Origin: Luscinia megarhynchos
Lineage: Eukaryota; Chordata; Aves; Passeriformes; Turdidae
Assembly (NCBI GenBank): GCA_034336665.1
Contig: CM067566.1
Span: 28,054,330 to 28,118,329, forward strand
Length of the DNA stretch: 64,000 bases
Direction: 5' to 3'
How positions within the stretch are numbered: position 1 is the stretch's first letter; every line of letters begins with the position of its first letter. Under the pieces are notes generated by a model. It did not search any database. It was not told the origin of the DNA and worked only from the letters and a program-made list of their open reading frames with translations. Of the stretch, positions 25,475-38,900 are shown piece by piece. The position numbers and the translations under genes are program-made.

Positions 25475-27589
25475 AATTATTTGGAAACTTAATAAAGTGG
25501 ATTAGGAAATAGGTGCTTATTTTCAACTGAAACATTAGCCAGAATGAGATTGTTTTTCATATAATGGTCTGATTAAGGAACTTCAGAATTTCAAGCAGTA
25601 CTTTATGAAGAGCACTACTCATTTTCTTGTTATGCAGTGCTCAATGCATCCTAAATGTTTCTTCTTCCCATATAAGTCTCTGCAAGAAAACTTCAGAGAG
25701 ACTTGAAAGCCAGTGCATTTCTTTCTAGCTGTATTACTATTTCTTCAGTTGAATTATTGTGCTTCTTTGCATCTGACAGCCTAATTACCTGTCATTAGTT
25801 ATGACAAACCCTTTTAATTTATGCTCCATTTTCATTCTGCTAATATTTCAGACAGATGTACAAAATTTTATGATGCTATACATGAGGTGCTGCATAATGG
25901 AAAATGAAGCAATCTTTTTTTCTTCCACCTTGTTTTTTTGTACAACTTGTAGCTCCAAAGAGAAATATGAAATGGTATTTAGAATAATTTTACTCCACAA
26001 TGTCCTATATCTACTTTCTCCTTCAATATGATCACAGTTTAAAAATAATCATTGCATGGCTCTGGTTTTCTACAAGTGATCTATACAGTCCCACAAAACT
26101 GCACTTGTCAATGGGAGTGTCTAGGCAGTTATCACATATATCAACATATTAAATGCTTAAAGAGGGACATATTACTCCTTCTTGCAAAATCTCAAGAACT
26201 TGCCATAGGCAGAACCACAGATTTTGTGCAGGGTATCCCTTTAAACATTAGGCTAGCATGAAAAGCTTTAAAATGTCTGCATCTATTTAAAGAGCTTCTG
26301 AAAGTTATCAAAGATTAAAATCCTCTTTATTTAACAACTATTAATTTTGCCACCATCAATTTCAGCAATTCCACTGTCTAATTACCAACCACTAATCTTA
26401 AAAAGCTTTGAAACTTAAATGCCATGTAGAATTACAATTAATTAATCACCACAATGAAAAATCATGTTATCTGCATTTTTTTCCTTGATTAAACAACCAC
26501 TTTAAGGAAACAAAGTTTAAAATTTAACATCTGCAGTTCAATTTTCACTTAAGATCACTGAAGTGGCTTGGCACTTTCTGATAACTAATCATTCATTTCC
26601 TTCTACTTTGCAAATAACCAATACTCATTAAAATTCACTTGATGAACTAGAAACACAACACACAAAAATTGGAATTAAACAGATTAACATACAAAACTTT
26701 TACTTATGAAAAAGGCAGGAAGCTATATGCAGACTGACATATTTAGCCAAGAGGAAAGTACATTAAACACCTCTTTTTCTGACTTTAAAATGGCAAATAT
26801 GACAAAGAAATTTTCCTGAGCAATAGTTCAATTTGAAGCTAATAAGTACTGGAGCATTACTCAAAATAACTTATTCCATCAACCTAGGTTGTCCATCTGA
26901 CAAAGAGGAGTTTTACAATGCCAAAAAGATTAATAAGACAGGAGCACAACTGGCTATGGGAGAATTCTTGGCTTATCATAAAACAGTGGATAGAAAATCC
27001 AAGTCTAGTACATTCATATTTGTGTAGATTCACACATATTTTATCATAACATATCTGGTATGGAAATTGTTTTCAAATTAATGATGCCTAATTGATGGTC
27101 TGGAAGATAATTAAGCATATATAATTCTAAAACAGAGGAAAACTTTGGTGGGAAAAACAAAAAGACTATCAGAGATTCAAAGGATAGTCTCGTAAAAGTC
27201 TTCACAATTCAATTTATACTGTTTTCTAGCTCATATCTTTTATATATTTAAGATTGGGTCTTGTATCTAACTGTTGTTAGAATTTTTCCTCTAACTTTTT
27301 CATCTTTTCATCTCATAAGGTTATGTTCTCATCGCATATCAGTTTTATCTGATTTTCTCAATTAATTTCCTATTTGAAAACATCTAAGGATGTTTTTGGC
27401 ATTTTGAATAAAACAAAAACAAATACAAAACACTAACCAGTAACTGTTCAGACTCTTGGCAATCAAATAAAAAAATTAAATAGGGAAAATAGTGAACTAG
27501 TCTGTTCTCTATCACCTCCCCTTCAAAAAGAAGTGTTCAAAAATTTAACAGTGTCTATGCAGATTATTGGATCAATAGGTAAATTAGGT

Positions 27590-27940
27590 GCTTGCAAATC
27601 ACTTGATCTGTGTAGCATGCACCCCAAAATACCAACTGGACCTGCAGACGTGCTGGCAAAGCTCTGCAATATCTCTGCAAAAATCTGAGGCAGCAGGACA
27701 GCCTCAGGTTTTCAGTGCAGCATCCTTCTGCAAAGGGGACTAATTTCTTTCCAAAGTGATTCGAGGAACTACAGGCCACTGATCCTGATTTTCCATTTCT
27801 GGCAATCACTTAAGGCTGTAATACAATGTAATGTCACTGGGTCCACTGACAAGCATGGTCCATTGGAAAGAGCCAGCACAACTCCTGCAGAGGGGAGCTG
27901 GCCAAATCAAAGGAGCGTGATGATCTTCAGAGCTGACAAT
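27590..27940 (+). mobile_element. Degraded LINE (CR1-like) reverse-transcriptase fragment
   Basis: At 27767-27778 the plus strand encodes N-Y-R-P, continuing as NYRPLILIFHFWQ. This matches the reverse-transcriptase motif N-Y-R-P-V-S-L-T-S-V-P-G-K of CR1/L2-type LINEs, with GGAACTACAGGCC as its nucleotide hallmark. The flanks are moderately GC-rich compared with their surroundings, and 27840-27930 vaguely resembles the following CR1 ORF2 segment. The frame is broken by stops and indels, so the element is dead. The limits are estimated from the composition change. Confidence 0.5.
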
Positions 27941-30900
27941 TGCCAGGCAGTGTAGCTGTAGAAATAATCTAAGCCATGCCTACATAACCATGAACTCAGA
28001 TTTAGGAGAAAAAAAAAAAAGGAAGGAAAGGAATCTAGGGATCATTAGTAATGTCTCTCTGACATTATCAGCTCAGTGAATAATAACAGACAGAGTAAGG
28101 CAACAAAATGCTGGGAATGATTTAGGAAGGACATTGGAAAGGTGATGTTGACACTTCAGAAAACCTTCATTTGTGTTTCTCTCCAGCCTGCTATTTGCCT
28201 AGGATTTGCTGCATAAATTTAAAACAACAGTTGTTTCAAAGCAATCATGAGATATGTCCACACTAGGTTATTTAAGCTGACTTCAGAAATGGAATAATAA
28301 ATTCAAAAATCCACATTCATCACAGCAGTAAAAAAAAGGTCAGCTCTAAAATGCATAGCTGTTCTGAAGAATACCTCTACTGTTTCCTTTAAAGTAACTT
28401 TCTTCTTACTATTAATATTACTCAGCTTTACATTAAAAAAAAAAAAAAAAAAAAAGGAGGGAAATTTTCCATATTTTGGTAGTGGATATTTTAACTAATA
28501 CAAAATTGCAAGCATTACAGTGTCAGATGTCTTCAGGGCAAAATAACTGTGACTTGATTTAACATGCCCAAAGAAATAATTTCCATTAGTAAAAAGATGA
28601 AGTAAAATATCATAACTGCTATCTAATTTTCTGAACTATCTAAGAAGTCATTTAAGGAAAGAACTACTGTGATAAGTGAGATGAGTGCTGCTATTCTGAG
28701 GAGAAAGAGATAAAAACCTGTGCATATGGAATAAGACTATTGAATATAGTGAATAAGTTACTACCTGATGAAAGAAGTTAAAAAACAACTCTCACTAACA
28801 ACCAATATATGTAATATTTTTAAAATTTTTTATTGCAGTCATTATTTAATTTTACACAGATTTCTAGAGGTCAAATATTGGTGTCCAAAATTGATGATGA
28901 GGACACAAAAATTTGCAAAGGAATATGGCACAGGACAGACAGATACATACCCAGATATTACATTAATACTGGAATATTTTATGGGAAGATTTTCTCAGCT
29001 AATATTGAAAGTTTAGCTTTTTCATCTGCAACTAAAAATTGCTCATGTCATTTAATATAACCTCAACCTGACACTTTACTTTTATCATATTCCAGCACAC
29101 CACTTATATAACAGTCCTGTACTCTTTAAAGAATGCAATAGTATCTGCAAAAACAGACTCCTGTTAAAGATTTGCAAACAGTCTTAACATTTGTTTTTCT
29201 GTACTTTCTTTTCAATGTATATGTAAAGAACCAATGCTCAAATCACTAGAACTAAATTTTTAAATTATTGCCATTAATATATTATATCCCTTTGTTTTGT
29301 TTTCTAAATGAGAGTTCCTTCTCATTCTATAGGTAATAATTTATTCCCATTTCTTCTTCTGACAATATTATTGTTGCATGAATTATGGATATCCAAGTCA
29401 ATTAAGAGCTACCAACGAATTCTCCCTTATCCATGCACTCAGAGAAATAGAAAATTCTAGTGGACTCTATCCATAGAGTCTTTTTTTACAAATATTACAG
29501 TTTTCCCTGAACTGGTTTTTTTTCATTATGCCACTAATTATATTATTTATTGTAATTCTTCTAATGCATTTAACGTTCTAAAGAAAATTATTTAAAATCT
29601 AATTACTCCAATAGTCATAAATTCCTGTAAGCAGATTACCAGAACTTTGCTATTTTCTACCCCAGTTCTTGCTGAGGGTTAGAACTCCATATCCATTTAA
29701 AAGATCTGCATGACATCTGTCACTTTCTCATCCCCAATGCAAAGACAACTTCAAGGCAGAGGTTATCTGTGATGCTTAGTACCACCTCCATCCATTGCTA
29801 TAAGAATTCTTATGTAAAGAGTTAGTAGTTTGCTACAGATTATTCTGTTCGATTTTGTCTTCTTTCAACAGGTAACAGGTTTTCTAGCATGATGTGATTA
29901 AAGGCAGATTGACAAAGATGGATGCAAAATATTTCTTCATCTTTCTTGCACAGTGTTATCTCACAGAGGCTTTGCCTTCTTGACTGTACATTGCTCCTAC
30001 GGGGTCTGAAAAATGTTTTACTTCTGATACCATCAGAAAACCAAAGGCATTTATCATCACCTTTTATTATATCTCTTTCACCACCAGTTCCCCTACACTA
30101 AACTTTCCCTTAGCCTCTGTACTTTGGCATTACAATTCTCTTCACTCTTCATCACACTTAACTCCTATCAGTTCAGTCATTATCCTCAGAAAAAGACACC
30201 ATTCCTCTTCCCTCTGATTTTGTCAATTCAACTGAAACAGTTTTGTCTCTTTCTTTTCTCTCTGTCACCAGCCTGATTGGGACTTTCATCCTCCTGGCTG
30301 CTCCTTGTCATTTCAAAGTTTAAATTTTGTCACTGCCTATCCATTGGTTTAAGAAAGATAACTTACATATGGTTTCATGTTTAAAATGTTCCCCTCAGCC
30401 TCCTGTTGTTTCATATGTATTCTTTCCTACTGCATTTGTTAAGAAGCCCTATAAATGACCATATAAATTAATCTAAATGTAATTTAGGTCCATTCACTTA
30501 AGAAATAAGCCTCTTTCCTTTGCCTTTGATGATTCTCATCACTTTGGGAGCTCCTGAAGCTTCAGAAATTGCATCAATGTTTATTGATGTGAACTTCTTG
30601 GTCCTGCACTTTCCTGCCAGCCACCCACTAAGGCCTTGCCACTCCATCCCCTATTCTGAGCATTTTCAGACAGCCACCACCAGTCAATCTGCATCTGCCA
30701 CTTCATTCCCAGACTTTTCCTCTAGAACTGCTCCTCACCTTTTCTCGAGTCCAGACATTGCATGGTCCTTGATCTCCTCATAATTTTGTAACAAGTTACC
30801 TTTTAAGGAACCTTTTGAAGCCTTATATAACATAGAGTAAGCAGTTTCATCCCATTCTGTATGTTGCAATGTTTGTCTGAACCATTTAACAAAGTCAAAA

Positions 30901-32868
30901 TACGCAAATTAAAAGCTATAAAAGTATTAGAGTTTAAACTTCCCAAAACTGGTAATTTTTTAACCCAATACAATATGTACAATGTATTTCTAAATTCAAT
31001 ATTAACTAAAATAACACCATAAAATACAACAAATTAAAAACCTTAAAAGAATGTATATTTTTGAGAATTTGGTAAGGTGTCTCCAGAATGAACATAATTT
31101 TGGAACATGCCAGATTTCAGAAATAACTTTCTGGATTCTCCTTTCCAGAAATGTTTTTGTATTATTCATTTATTATACCCAGTAAAACTTCCAGAGCACT
31201 CTTCTTGCAGCCTCTCATATTCCAGGAAATTCCATGCAGATCTCTAGATATATGTATGAATCCTACCCTAATAAAAGTCCCACTTCTGAAATAACACATA
31301 TCTATGAAGATACTTCTGATTGAATAGCAATATATCTCCCAGCTTCAACAGAACTTTTCACACTGGCCTGAAATGAAATGCCTGTGTAGAAATCATTAAA
31401 TTTTGATAGAATTAAATTGATGCATAGGTTGATCTTTGGCTTCTCTCTTGCACCAGCAGACATTATAACCTGTATCAGATTTTAGTTTGTTTGGTTCTTT
31501 TTTACTTTTCCCTCCTTCTTGGATGGAATGTAGAGAGGTAACAAATAAATTATCAAGTTCCATTGCATCTGATATATTTCAAGTGTGTTTGCTTCGTAGG
31601 CAAAGAAGTCCAAATAAAGATTTTTTTTTCTTAACGACGAGTACATACAGTATTTCAAATCACAAAATCCCAAAATTTAAAAAACTATGTTTGAAGTAGG
31701 TTCTTCAGTATCAAGTTTTACCTCAATGCACATTATATCTGGAATTATTAATCCTTCAAAATTCAAAATGAAGTAGGGAAAAAACCTCAAAAACTTATGT
31801 AACAATTTGTTATGTGAATGCTGCTGAAATAGTAAAAATAATAATAACAATAATCAAATAATACAAGAAAAAGAAGCTAACAATTCAACAATTTTTGCAA
31901 ATTCAAGAAATCTCTGTGCTTTTAGCTTCTCTGTATTTTATAAACTGTTCAGCCAGATAAAAAAATATATACTAAATAATACATAAATTTCTAATTTTTT
32001 TAAAACAGCACAACCACTTCATGGAGTTTCTTAGTCAAGAATTAATCTTGGCTGACTAATGAAGAACAAAGGATTCAGCTTTGTCAATACCAGTTTCTTG
32101 AGGTGGGACCAAGTAGTTATGAAAGCTTTAGTGGTTATAACAAATAACAAATAATTAACATATGCAGTGTGAAAATATTTTGACTTAAATAATTTGGTGG
32201 CTATTTTATTTCAATCTTTTAGATGGCAACATTTTCTAGAATAACTTTATTCCAATTAGATGGTGAATATTGCAAAGATGCTAAAAAGAAAGAAATTAAA
32301 AAAAAAGAAAATAAAGTGGAACATCAGTTTAACAATTCCTAAGTTATGGAAAACATTTTAAGGCTCCTCAAACACCTGATGAAGAGTTGGACATGAAACT
32401 GGGAAAAGGATGCTGGCAAATTACAGGAATATGTTTGTTATAAAGCAGTGGCAAGTAACTTATCCACAACCATGAAATAAACCTCTACTCTGACAGTGAA
32501 TTTGGAAGAAATTTGAGAGAAGTCAATCAGAATTCTGCTGGGATACATTAATGAGCCTTGTACTTAGTTTTGATCTTATAGTTGTACTCCTTAGCATTAC
32601 TTTTATCCTTGACCTGCAAGAGAAATATCAATCAAAGAGGATGATTGCCTGAATTCTGAGGTCTGGGTTATATTGAAATATCAAGATAGTTCAAGCTAGT
32701 TGAATTACCAGAAAACTCCAACTGACTGAACATATAAACAAAAAAAACCTCTCAAATCTAACAGAGACCACATCCCCCAAAAAACTCACCCTGACACAGC
32801 AAAACATACACAAGCTACCTAGGATTTTTAAATTAGGAAATATGTTGACTTGTTTATATCTGCAGCTG
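27941..32868. other. SGCZ: SGCZ upstream intron
   Basis: This is non-coding sequence with an A-rich run at about 28009-28020, an A21 homopolymer at 28435-28455 and a pyrimidine-rich stretch at about 30060-30320. Open frames are short and unrecognised. Confidence 0.7.
28435..28455. repeat. A21 homopolymer
   Basis: 21 consecutive A are followed by GGAGGG. No polyadenylation signal or gene-like sequence lies upstream, so a retrocopy tail is not supported. Confidence 0.95.
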
Positions 32869-32922
32869 GTAACTAACAGAAAATTCTACCATACTGTAAC
32901 TAACAGAAGATTTTACCATACT
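32869..32922. repeat. 27-bp unit in two tandem copies
   Basis: Two adjacent 27-base copies (32869-32895 and 32896-32922) share GTAACTAACAGAA-ATT-TACCATACT and differ at two A/G or C/T positions. A third partial GTAA follows. Two transitions between copies suggest the duplication is not very recent. Confidence 0.9.
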
Positions 32923-35900
32923 GTAAGGTACATTAATAACATTTTGACATAAAAACTATGCAGCACAGAAATGGAATTTTTTTCACTCTTGTCACCAACC
33001 AACTACAACATCTAGAATTTTTTAATTTTTACATTTCTCCACCATAAGCCTTTGAAAAGAACAGTTAACTTTAAATAAACAACATCCCTTTTAGATGCAG
33101 TTGTGACTTTATTTTGCATGTATGAAAAAAATTCCCTAAAGCCAAGCTGCATATGCATATTGACAGAAACAGTGAAGTTGTGATGATAAGATTGTGCATA
33201 ATTGAAAGTCCTGTGTGGAAATGTGGGGGTTTTTTCCCAGTGGTTTCTGTGTGTGATTTTTCTTTTTAAAATATCATTCACAGATACTTTTAATTGGGTT
33301 TTGGTCTTCAAGCTAAGGAGATTTTAAAAATGACATTATTTCTCTTCGTTTTCATAAAAAGCATGCACTTCTGCTTAAAGGAGAAATTGGTGAATCCTAA
33401 ATTAATAGATGCAAACAGAAACTGTTCAAGCTATCTTCCAACTATCCACAGCTTTGATAGGCAGCACACCAAATATCCTGTAATAATACCCTTCTACAGT
33501 AAAATAATTACATATTCTATTATATTTTACCCTTTTAACCTAGAAACCTTTGCTTTTTTCCCACTAACTATTCCAGCTTCCTATCTTTATTTTTACCTTG
33601 TAAAACACATAGTTGCTAGAAGAAACATTTTTCTATCTTAGAGTCTTTCTACATTGCAAAGGCTGACTAAAGTCACTCATTTCCCAGTCTCTAAATTAAT
33701 AATCTCCAACTAGAATTGAAAGAGATAGAATTACATTCATCTATAGTTCTAAATTTATTTCTTGTGACTGAGCATTTTTTTTAATTCAACAAAAAACTAT
33801 CATATTTACAGCCTCTTCCACATACATTTCTTTATCCCATACATCAACAAGATAATGAGCAGAATATATCAATGCTATGTTAGCCTTCCTCTAGACAGCA
33901 GCAATGAATAAGGAAAATAAGCATGTTGGTGATGATTAATCCTGCAGGAAAAGCATGGAAAACTCTCAATATTTGGTGTGAATATGCCCATGTTGTTTTT
34001 CAAATATGAAGGCAGAAGAAATAATTTTACAGCTAGTTTGTTTTTTTTTCCAACCTTAGAATTTTGTATCTTGGAATTTATGAGAATAAATGATAATGAC
34101 AATCAAAGCTGAAATTGAAAAATTATCAGCATTTGGGACAGTGAAGTATGTTATTTCTTCATGGGTACAAGAACTAGCAGCACAGCCAATTCCTTCTTCC
34201 AATCACAAGACTCAATTTCCTTGCCCAGATCTTCATGCAAGCATGAATTTCACTACTGGATTGCATTGATAGCCACTATTTATCTATACCTGCCAGGTCT
34301 TTAGTATTGGGGAACACATGTAGTGTGCCTCTGAGTATTGGTATAGCATAAATTGACTTTTAGACTTGGAAAGTCAAGAGTTCTCTCTCACTCAGAAATT
34401 GAAAGCTCAGTCAAGCTGGGGAGTGATGGACAATGTTTTTTCATCTAATTCCCAGCTCTTTCCCTGGTTAGGAAAGAATATTCACTGCTACTGTACAAAC
34501 TTCTAAATGCATTTTATTCATCATTTATCCTTCTGTCATATTTCTATTTTTCAGGGCTTTTAATTCCTTGGTTTTTTCCCATTGAATTTTAAAAATATAC
34601 TTCTTATTGCTAGCACTGGTGAAGCTCAGATGCATTTTCAGGGTGATGTGAAGGTACTATAAATTAGCCAGCTCTTTCATTACTATTTACTCATTGAGCC
34701 AGTGCCACAGCACTAAGTCCTTTGCCAGCAAGAGTGGCACTAGGCTGTAAAACTAACATGAGACAAAAAAAAAAAGGAGCTAGAGAGAGACCATGAAAAG
34801 TAGACCACTTGGGAAGAGTCATAGCTTAGATATTCAACTAGACCCTTCAGCAGAATGAGAATAAAAAATATTCACACATAAAAAATTAATAAAACATTTA
34901 ATAAAAACAATATTAAACATCAAGAGAAATAGATAATTGCTATTTCTCAGGTATTATATTGCTGTATAACAGAATCCCCTACAAGAAGTATATTGGCTGT
35001 AATATTTCAGTTCTACAGCCTTGATCCATTGCACATTACATGGAGCCTCTTAAGACTGCTGATACTTCTGTTCAATCTCATTAGCTGCAAATATCTACAG
35101 AAAAGAAGTTATACAAATCCAGTTTCATTTGTTTAAAACACAATTGTGGAGATAGATTTGCAATTCTAAGCACAAAAAGATTACTAAATAATTCTTCTGC
35201 GGTGGTGCTCATTTGCATAATTAAAAGCTGGCAACTCTTCATTCAGTGTTCATTTCTTTTACCTACTTGCAATATTCAGTTTTCTCAGAGTACATAATTA
35301 AAAGGCAAATTTACTACTTCTAAATAAATAATACTAATCACCAAGTATCTAATTGAAAATACATTAATTACTACTGAATTTTCTGTTGCTTTGCTTTGCA
35401 GTTAGCTGCATTTCCATCTACACAGAAACAACCAAAGTTCAAAGTTCTAACAGGTAAAGGTTATATATTTTTCATGACTAAAATGCGAGGTAGTTCTGCT
35501 CCTGATTTTTGTTAATCAGCCAGTGCAAATATACTACAAAATATGTAAAATATACCATAAACAGACCACTACATGATGACCCAGACCTTTACAGTATGTC
35601 TCCTCGGGGTAAAAAATCCAAATCCACGAAGAGAGAAAAAAAGCACTCAAGACCCACACATACACACACACCAGCTCTACTCACATCTATCTCATCTAGC
35701 TCTCTCTATTACAGTAGCAAAAAATATCTACCTTAACACGGTAAACCAGCTCTAAGGTGGGATGTATTGAACTCTGGATGTGTCACTCAACATCCAGCAA
35801 CAATATATGAACAGTCCAGAGAAATTAAGCTTCTCTCAGAACATCATTCTGTAACAAATGCCTATAAGCATAAGTAAAATTACAATTGTACTAAAGAAGT

Positions 35901-38900
35901 TCAGTGCTGGAGCAGGAAAAAGACATTAGAAGCCCTAATATACCTCAAAACATACTTATTTAAAAAAATCTTCAGTTCTGAAGGAAAATACAAATAAAAT
36001 TTGTACTAAGATAACAGTTTGCATATAAATATACTGTATGCACAGTATACTGTAAAAATAAATGTATAGAAACAATATAGAGAATATAGGCATAAATAAG
36101 AAACACTGATATATGGATTTGAGTTTGAATTCATATTTACCATCTGCTTTTTACTTGAATCTTATCTGATGTCTTTCATTTTCCATAGTTTGCAAGCTTT
36201 CAATAGAAGGATAAAATAACTTCAGGCAGAGCAATAAAAGAGGAGTGTTTTCTCATCACTGCCCCACATCTTTGCAGCTGTCATCAATGCTTTAAGATTC
36301 AATGACACCAGAACATGTTCCCATATGCTCTTGGATATTTTCTTGGTTTTTCTTCTAAACCTATCTAAACCTATTTATTTTCACACTTTTATAGAAATCT
36401 CTAAGGAACCATCCTTACTCTCTAAGACTTTATCAAATGGTCTTTATCCGTAATGATTATTGTAGTGGACATCTTCCTACCATGACTCCCTTTTGCTTTC
36501 TTTTCCAATACCATTTTTGAGTACTCCTCCTTCTGTAAGCTTCATTTTCTTTACTACATGCAATTTTTCAATCCCTGTTTTAGGTTTCCATTTTTATTAT
36601 TTGGAGCTCTCACTGACCAAAAGCTATCTTGCAGTTAAGCCTCATTCAAGCTTTTCTTGATAACACACCCTTATTGAATCATCCATCAATCAAGTCAGTA
36701 TTAATTGAACATTGAAGGTTTTTAGCACCCTAAATACATTATAAGTTTTCTTGTTTTGAGTGATGTGACCTTATTGGTTTCTTAACAATGGCAGCATGAT
36801 TAAAATCAAGAAGTCTTGCCAAGTCCTTCTGGCAGGTGTGTACTTGGTGGAAACTGATATTTCTTTACCAGGTCAACAATTCTGCTTTCCAAAAACAGGT
36901 GAAAGCCAACAGAAATGCAGCACTTGTAATTCATCAACAGAAGTTTGGCAACTGTTGCAGCTTAAATGGATTATAAAAAATAAAAAAAAAAAAAAAAAAA
37001 AAGAGAAAGAGGAAAAAGCAGTTCTAGATAAGGCATTTTACTGTAAAAGCACCCTTAGGTGCGTAAGCAAATGAATCTCTTTAAACAGAGGTTTATCCAA
37101 AAGACTTTCTGCAAGATTATCTTTAGACATCTGAATAGAACCTAAAGTGCTTGAGGTTTTCCTGATACAGTGAAAAATATTTGGTTCCTAGGCTTTGAGG
37201 AATGAGAACAGAATTATATTATTGCAATTGTAAAAGGCAGAGGCGAGCTGCCATTTGTTACTCTGCTGATATGGAGTCCTCCTGTCTCATCTTTGTAAAG
37301 CTAAAGAATAATGTCTGAACAAAAGAACACAAGATAAAAAACTAAATCAAAAGCACATACCCTTCATCATAAGCTACACATATAATGTCCATCAAATATA
37401 AGAATGAGAATCATAAAATGAAATATGATTCATAGAAGTCAGGTAATCTCATTATAATGTACACTACTTTTTCCATAACCTTTTCTAAAGGTATTTCATT
37501 ATTCTTCCCTTGTATAAATTATGTTATTTCCCAGAACTCAATTCAGAATATAATTTCAAACTATTGTAGCCATTTTATAATTTCCTTAATTAGATAAAAA
37601 TGGAGGAAAGGTGGAACTGATCACGGAAACATAAACTGCAATCTGCTTTTTAGAGACAAGCAATCATGTCTTGTATCTCCTGCCTAAGCACAAGTGAAGA
37701 GAAAGATTTTCTAGTCCAAGCAATTAACACTTATATATTTATATGCCATTATGGAGAGAACCACACAGACACTCAATTTGACCACATAAGCTAAAATCCG
37801 TACAAACATAACTTAAAAATATTATAGCCATCTTCTCTGAAATGACACTGGAAGCATAAAATCATTAATTATGATTTAGAACAGCCAAAATATTTAAGAA
37901 ATATCCACATGGCATAAATATTCACATGGTAAAAGGATATTAATCTCAGGATCATTTGCAAATTTTGTATGAATTACTGACACTTCACTGTTAAGTGAAA
38001 CGTGAAAGTTTTAATGGGCATTGATACTGTTTAGGGAAAAGTAATCAAAAAGATTGTAAGAAAATTCAAAACATTAATACAGATCTTGAGTAATTTTGAT
38101 AATTCAGATGTGAAAGATTGGTTATTCTGGAAGACTGGGGGAAAAAAACCTAAAGATTAAAAAAAAAATGATATGAGCAGATTGCATTGACATTAATGTG
38201 AGACAAATTGTGGGAAAGCAGCTGTCAGAGTAATCATGAAATCATTAAAGTGTAATGTAACATAAACACACAATTTGTTACAACAAACAGCTGATATTTT
38301 ATTCTGATGAAATTTAATTCATCATATAAACAGAATTAAAATTAAATATATCTAGGCTGTCTCACAGTTAGTTATTTGGCACTCTCACAAAAACTTAGAA
38401 ATGTAGCTGTTATGTCTATCCCACATCATGCTCAGTGCCTAGCAGTGAACAGCCCCAGATCTCACATCACCCACACCTTGGTTCCAGCCCAAGGTTCCTT
38501 CCTCTCCTCTTGCTGTTGGGACACAGCAGGTAAACCCTGGGTTTGATTTCCAAGGTCAGTGGGAAAACTATTTGCATTATAGCACCTAACTGCAGGGCAA
38601 ATGTTCAGCACACGGCACAGTAATTGAAAGAAAAGTCAGTATATTCCAGCAGTAGATCAATTGATTTCAAAGCTAGTACTAGTATTTACATCACCTGTAC
38701 TGAGCACAAATTTCCCTTCTTTTCATGTTCGTTTGCTAAAGAATGAGCAAAAAGTGGGCTGAATTTACACTTTGATGAACAAAACTCCTGTCAGACATTT
38801 ACAGTGTCTACTAAACTCAGAAATAAACTGAGAACCATAGAATCATTAAAAAAATTTCTATGGGTAATCCAGAGAGAACATGAAGTATCCATTTCTGTGT

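Larger units (their letters stand above)
21744..27589. other. SGCZ: SGCZ upstream intron
   Basis: This is non-coding sequence. It contains an ATCAA-rich patch at about 23618-23665, a purine-rich tract at 24972-25013, a G/T-rich stretch leading into a T28 run at 25405-25470, and a homeodomain-like motif cluster at 25774-25797 (see findings). No gene is recognisable. Confidence 0.7.

Noticed and set aside
36796..37074. Frame ending in a poly(A) run, possible processed pseudogene
   Set aside because: No AATAAA signal upstream of the A21 run, no target duplication seen and no resemblance to a known protein.
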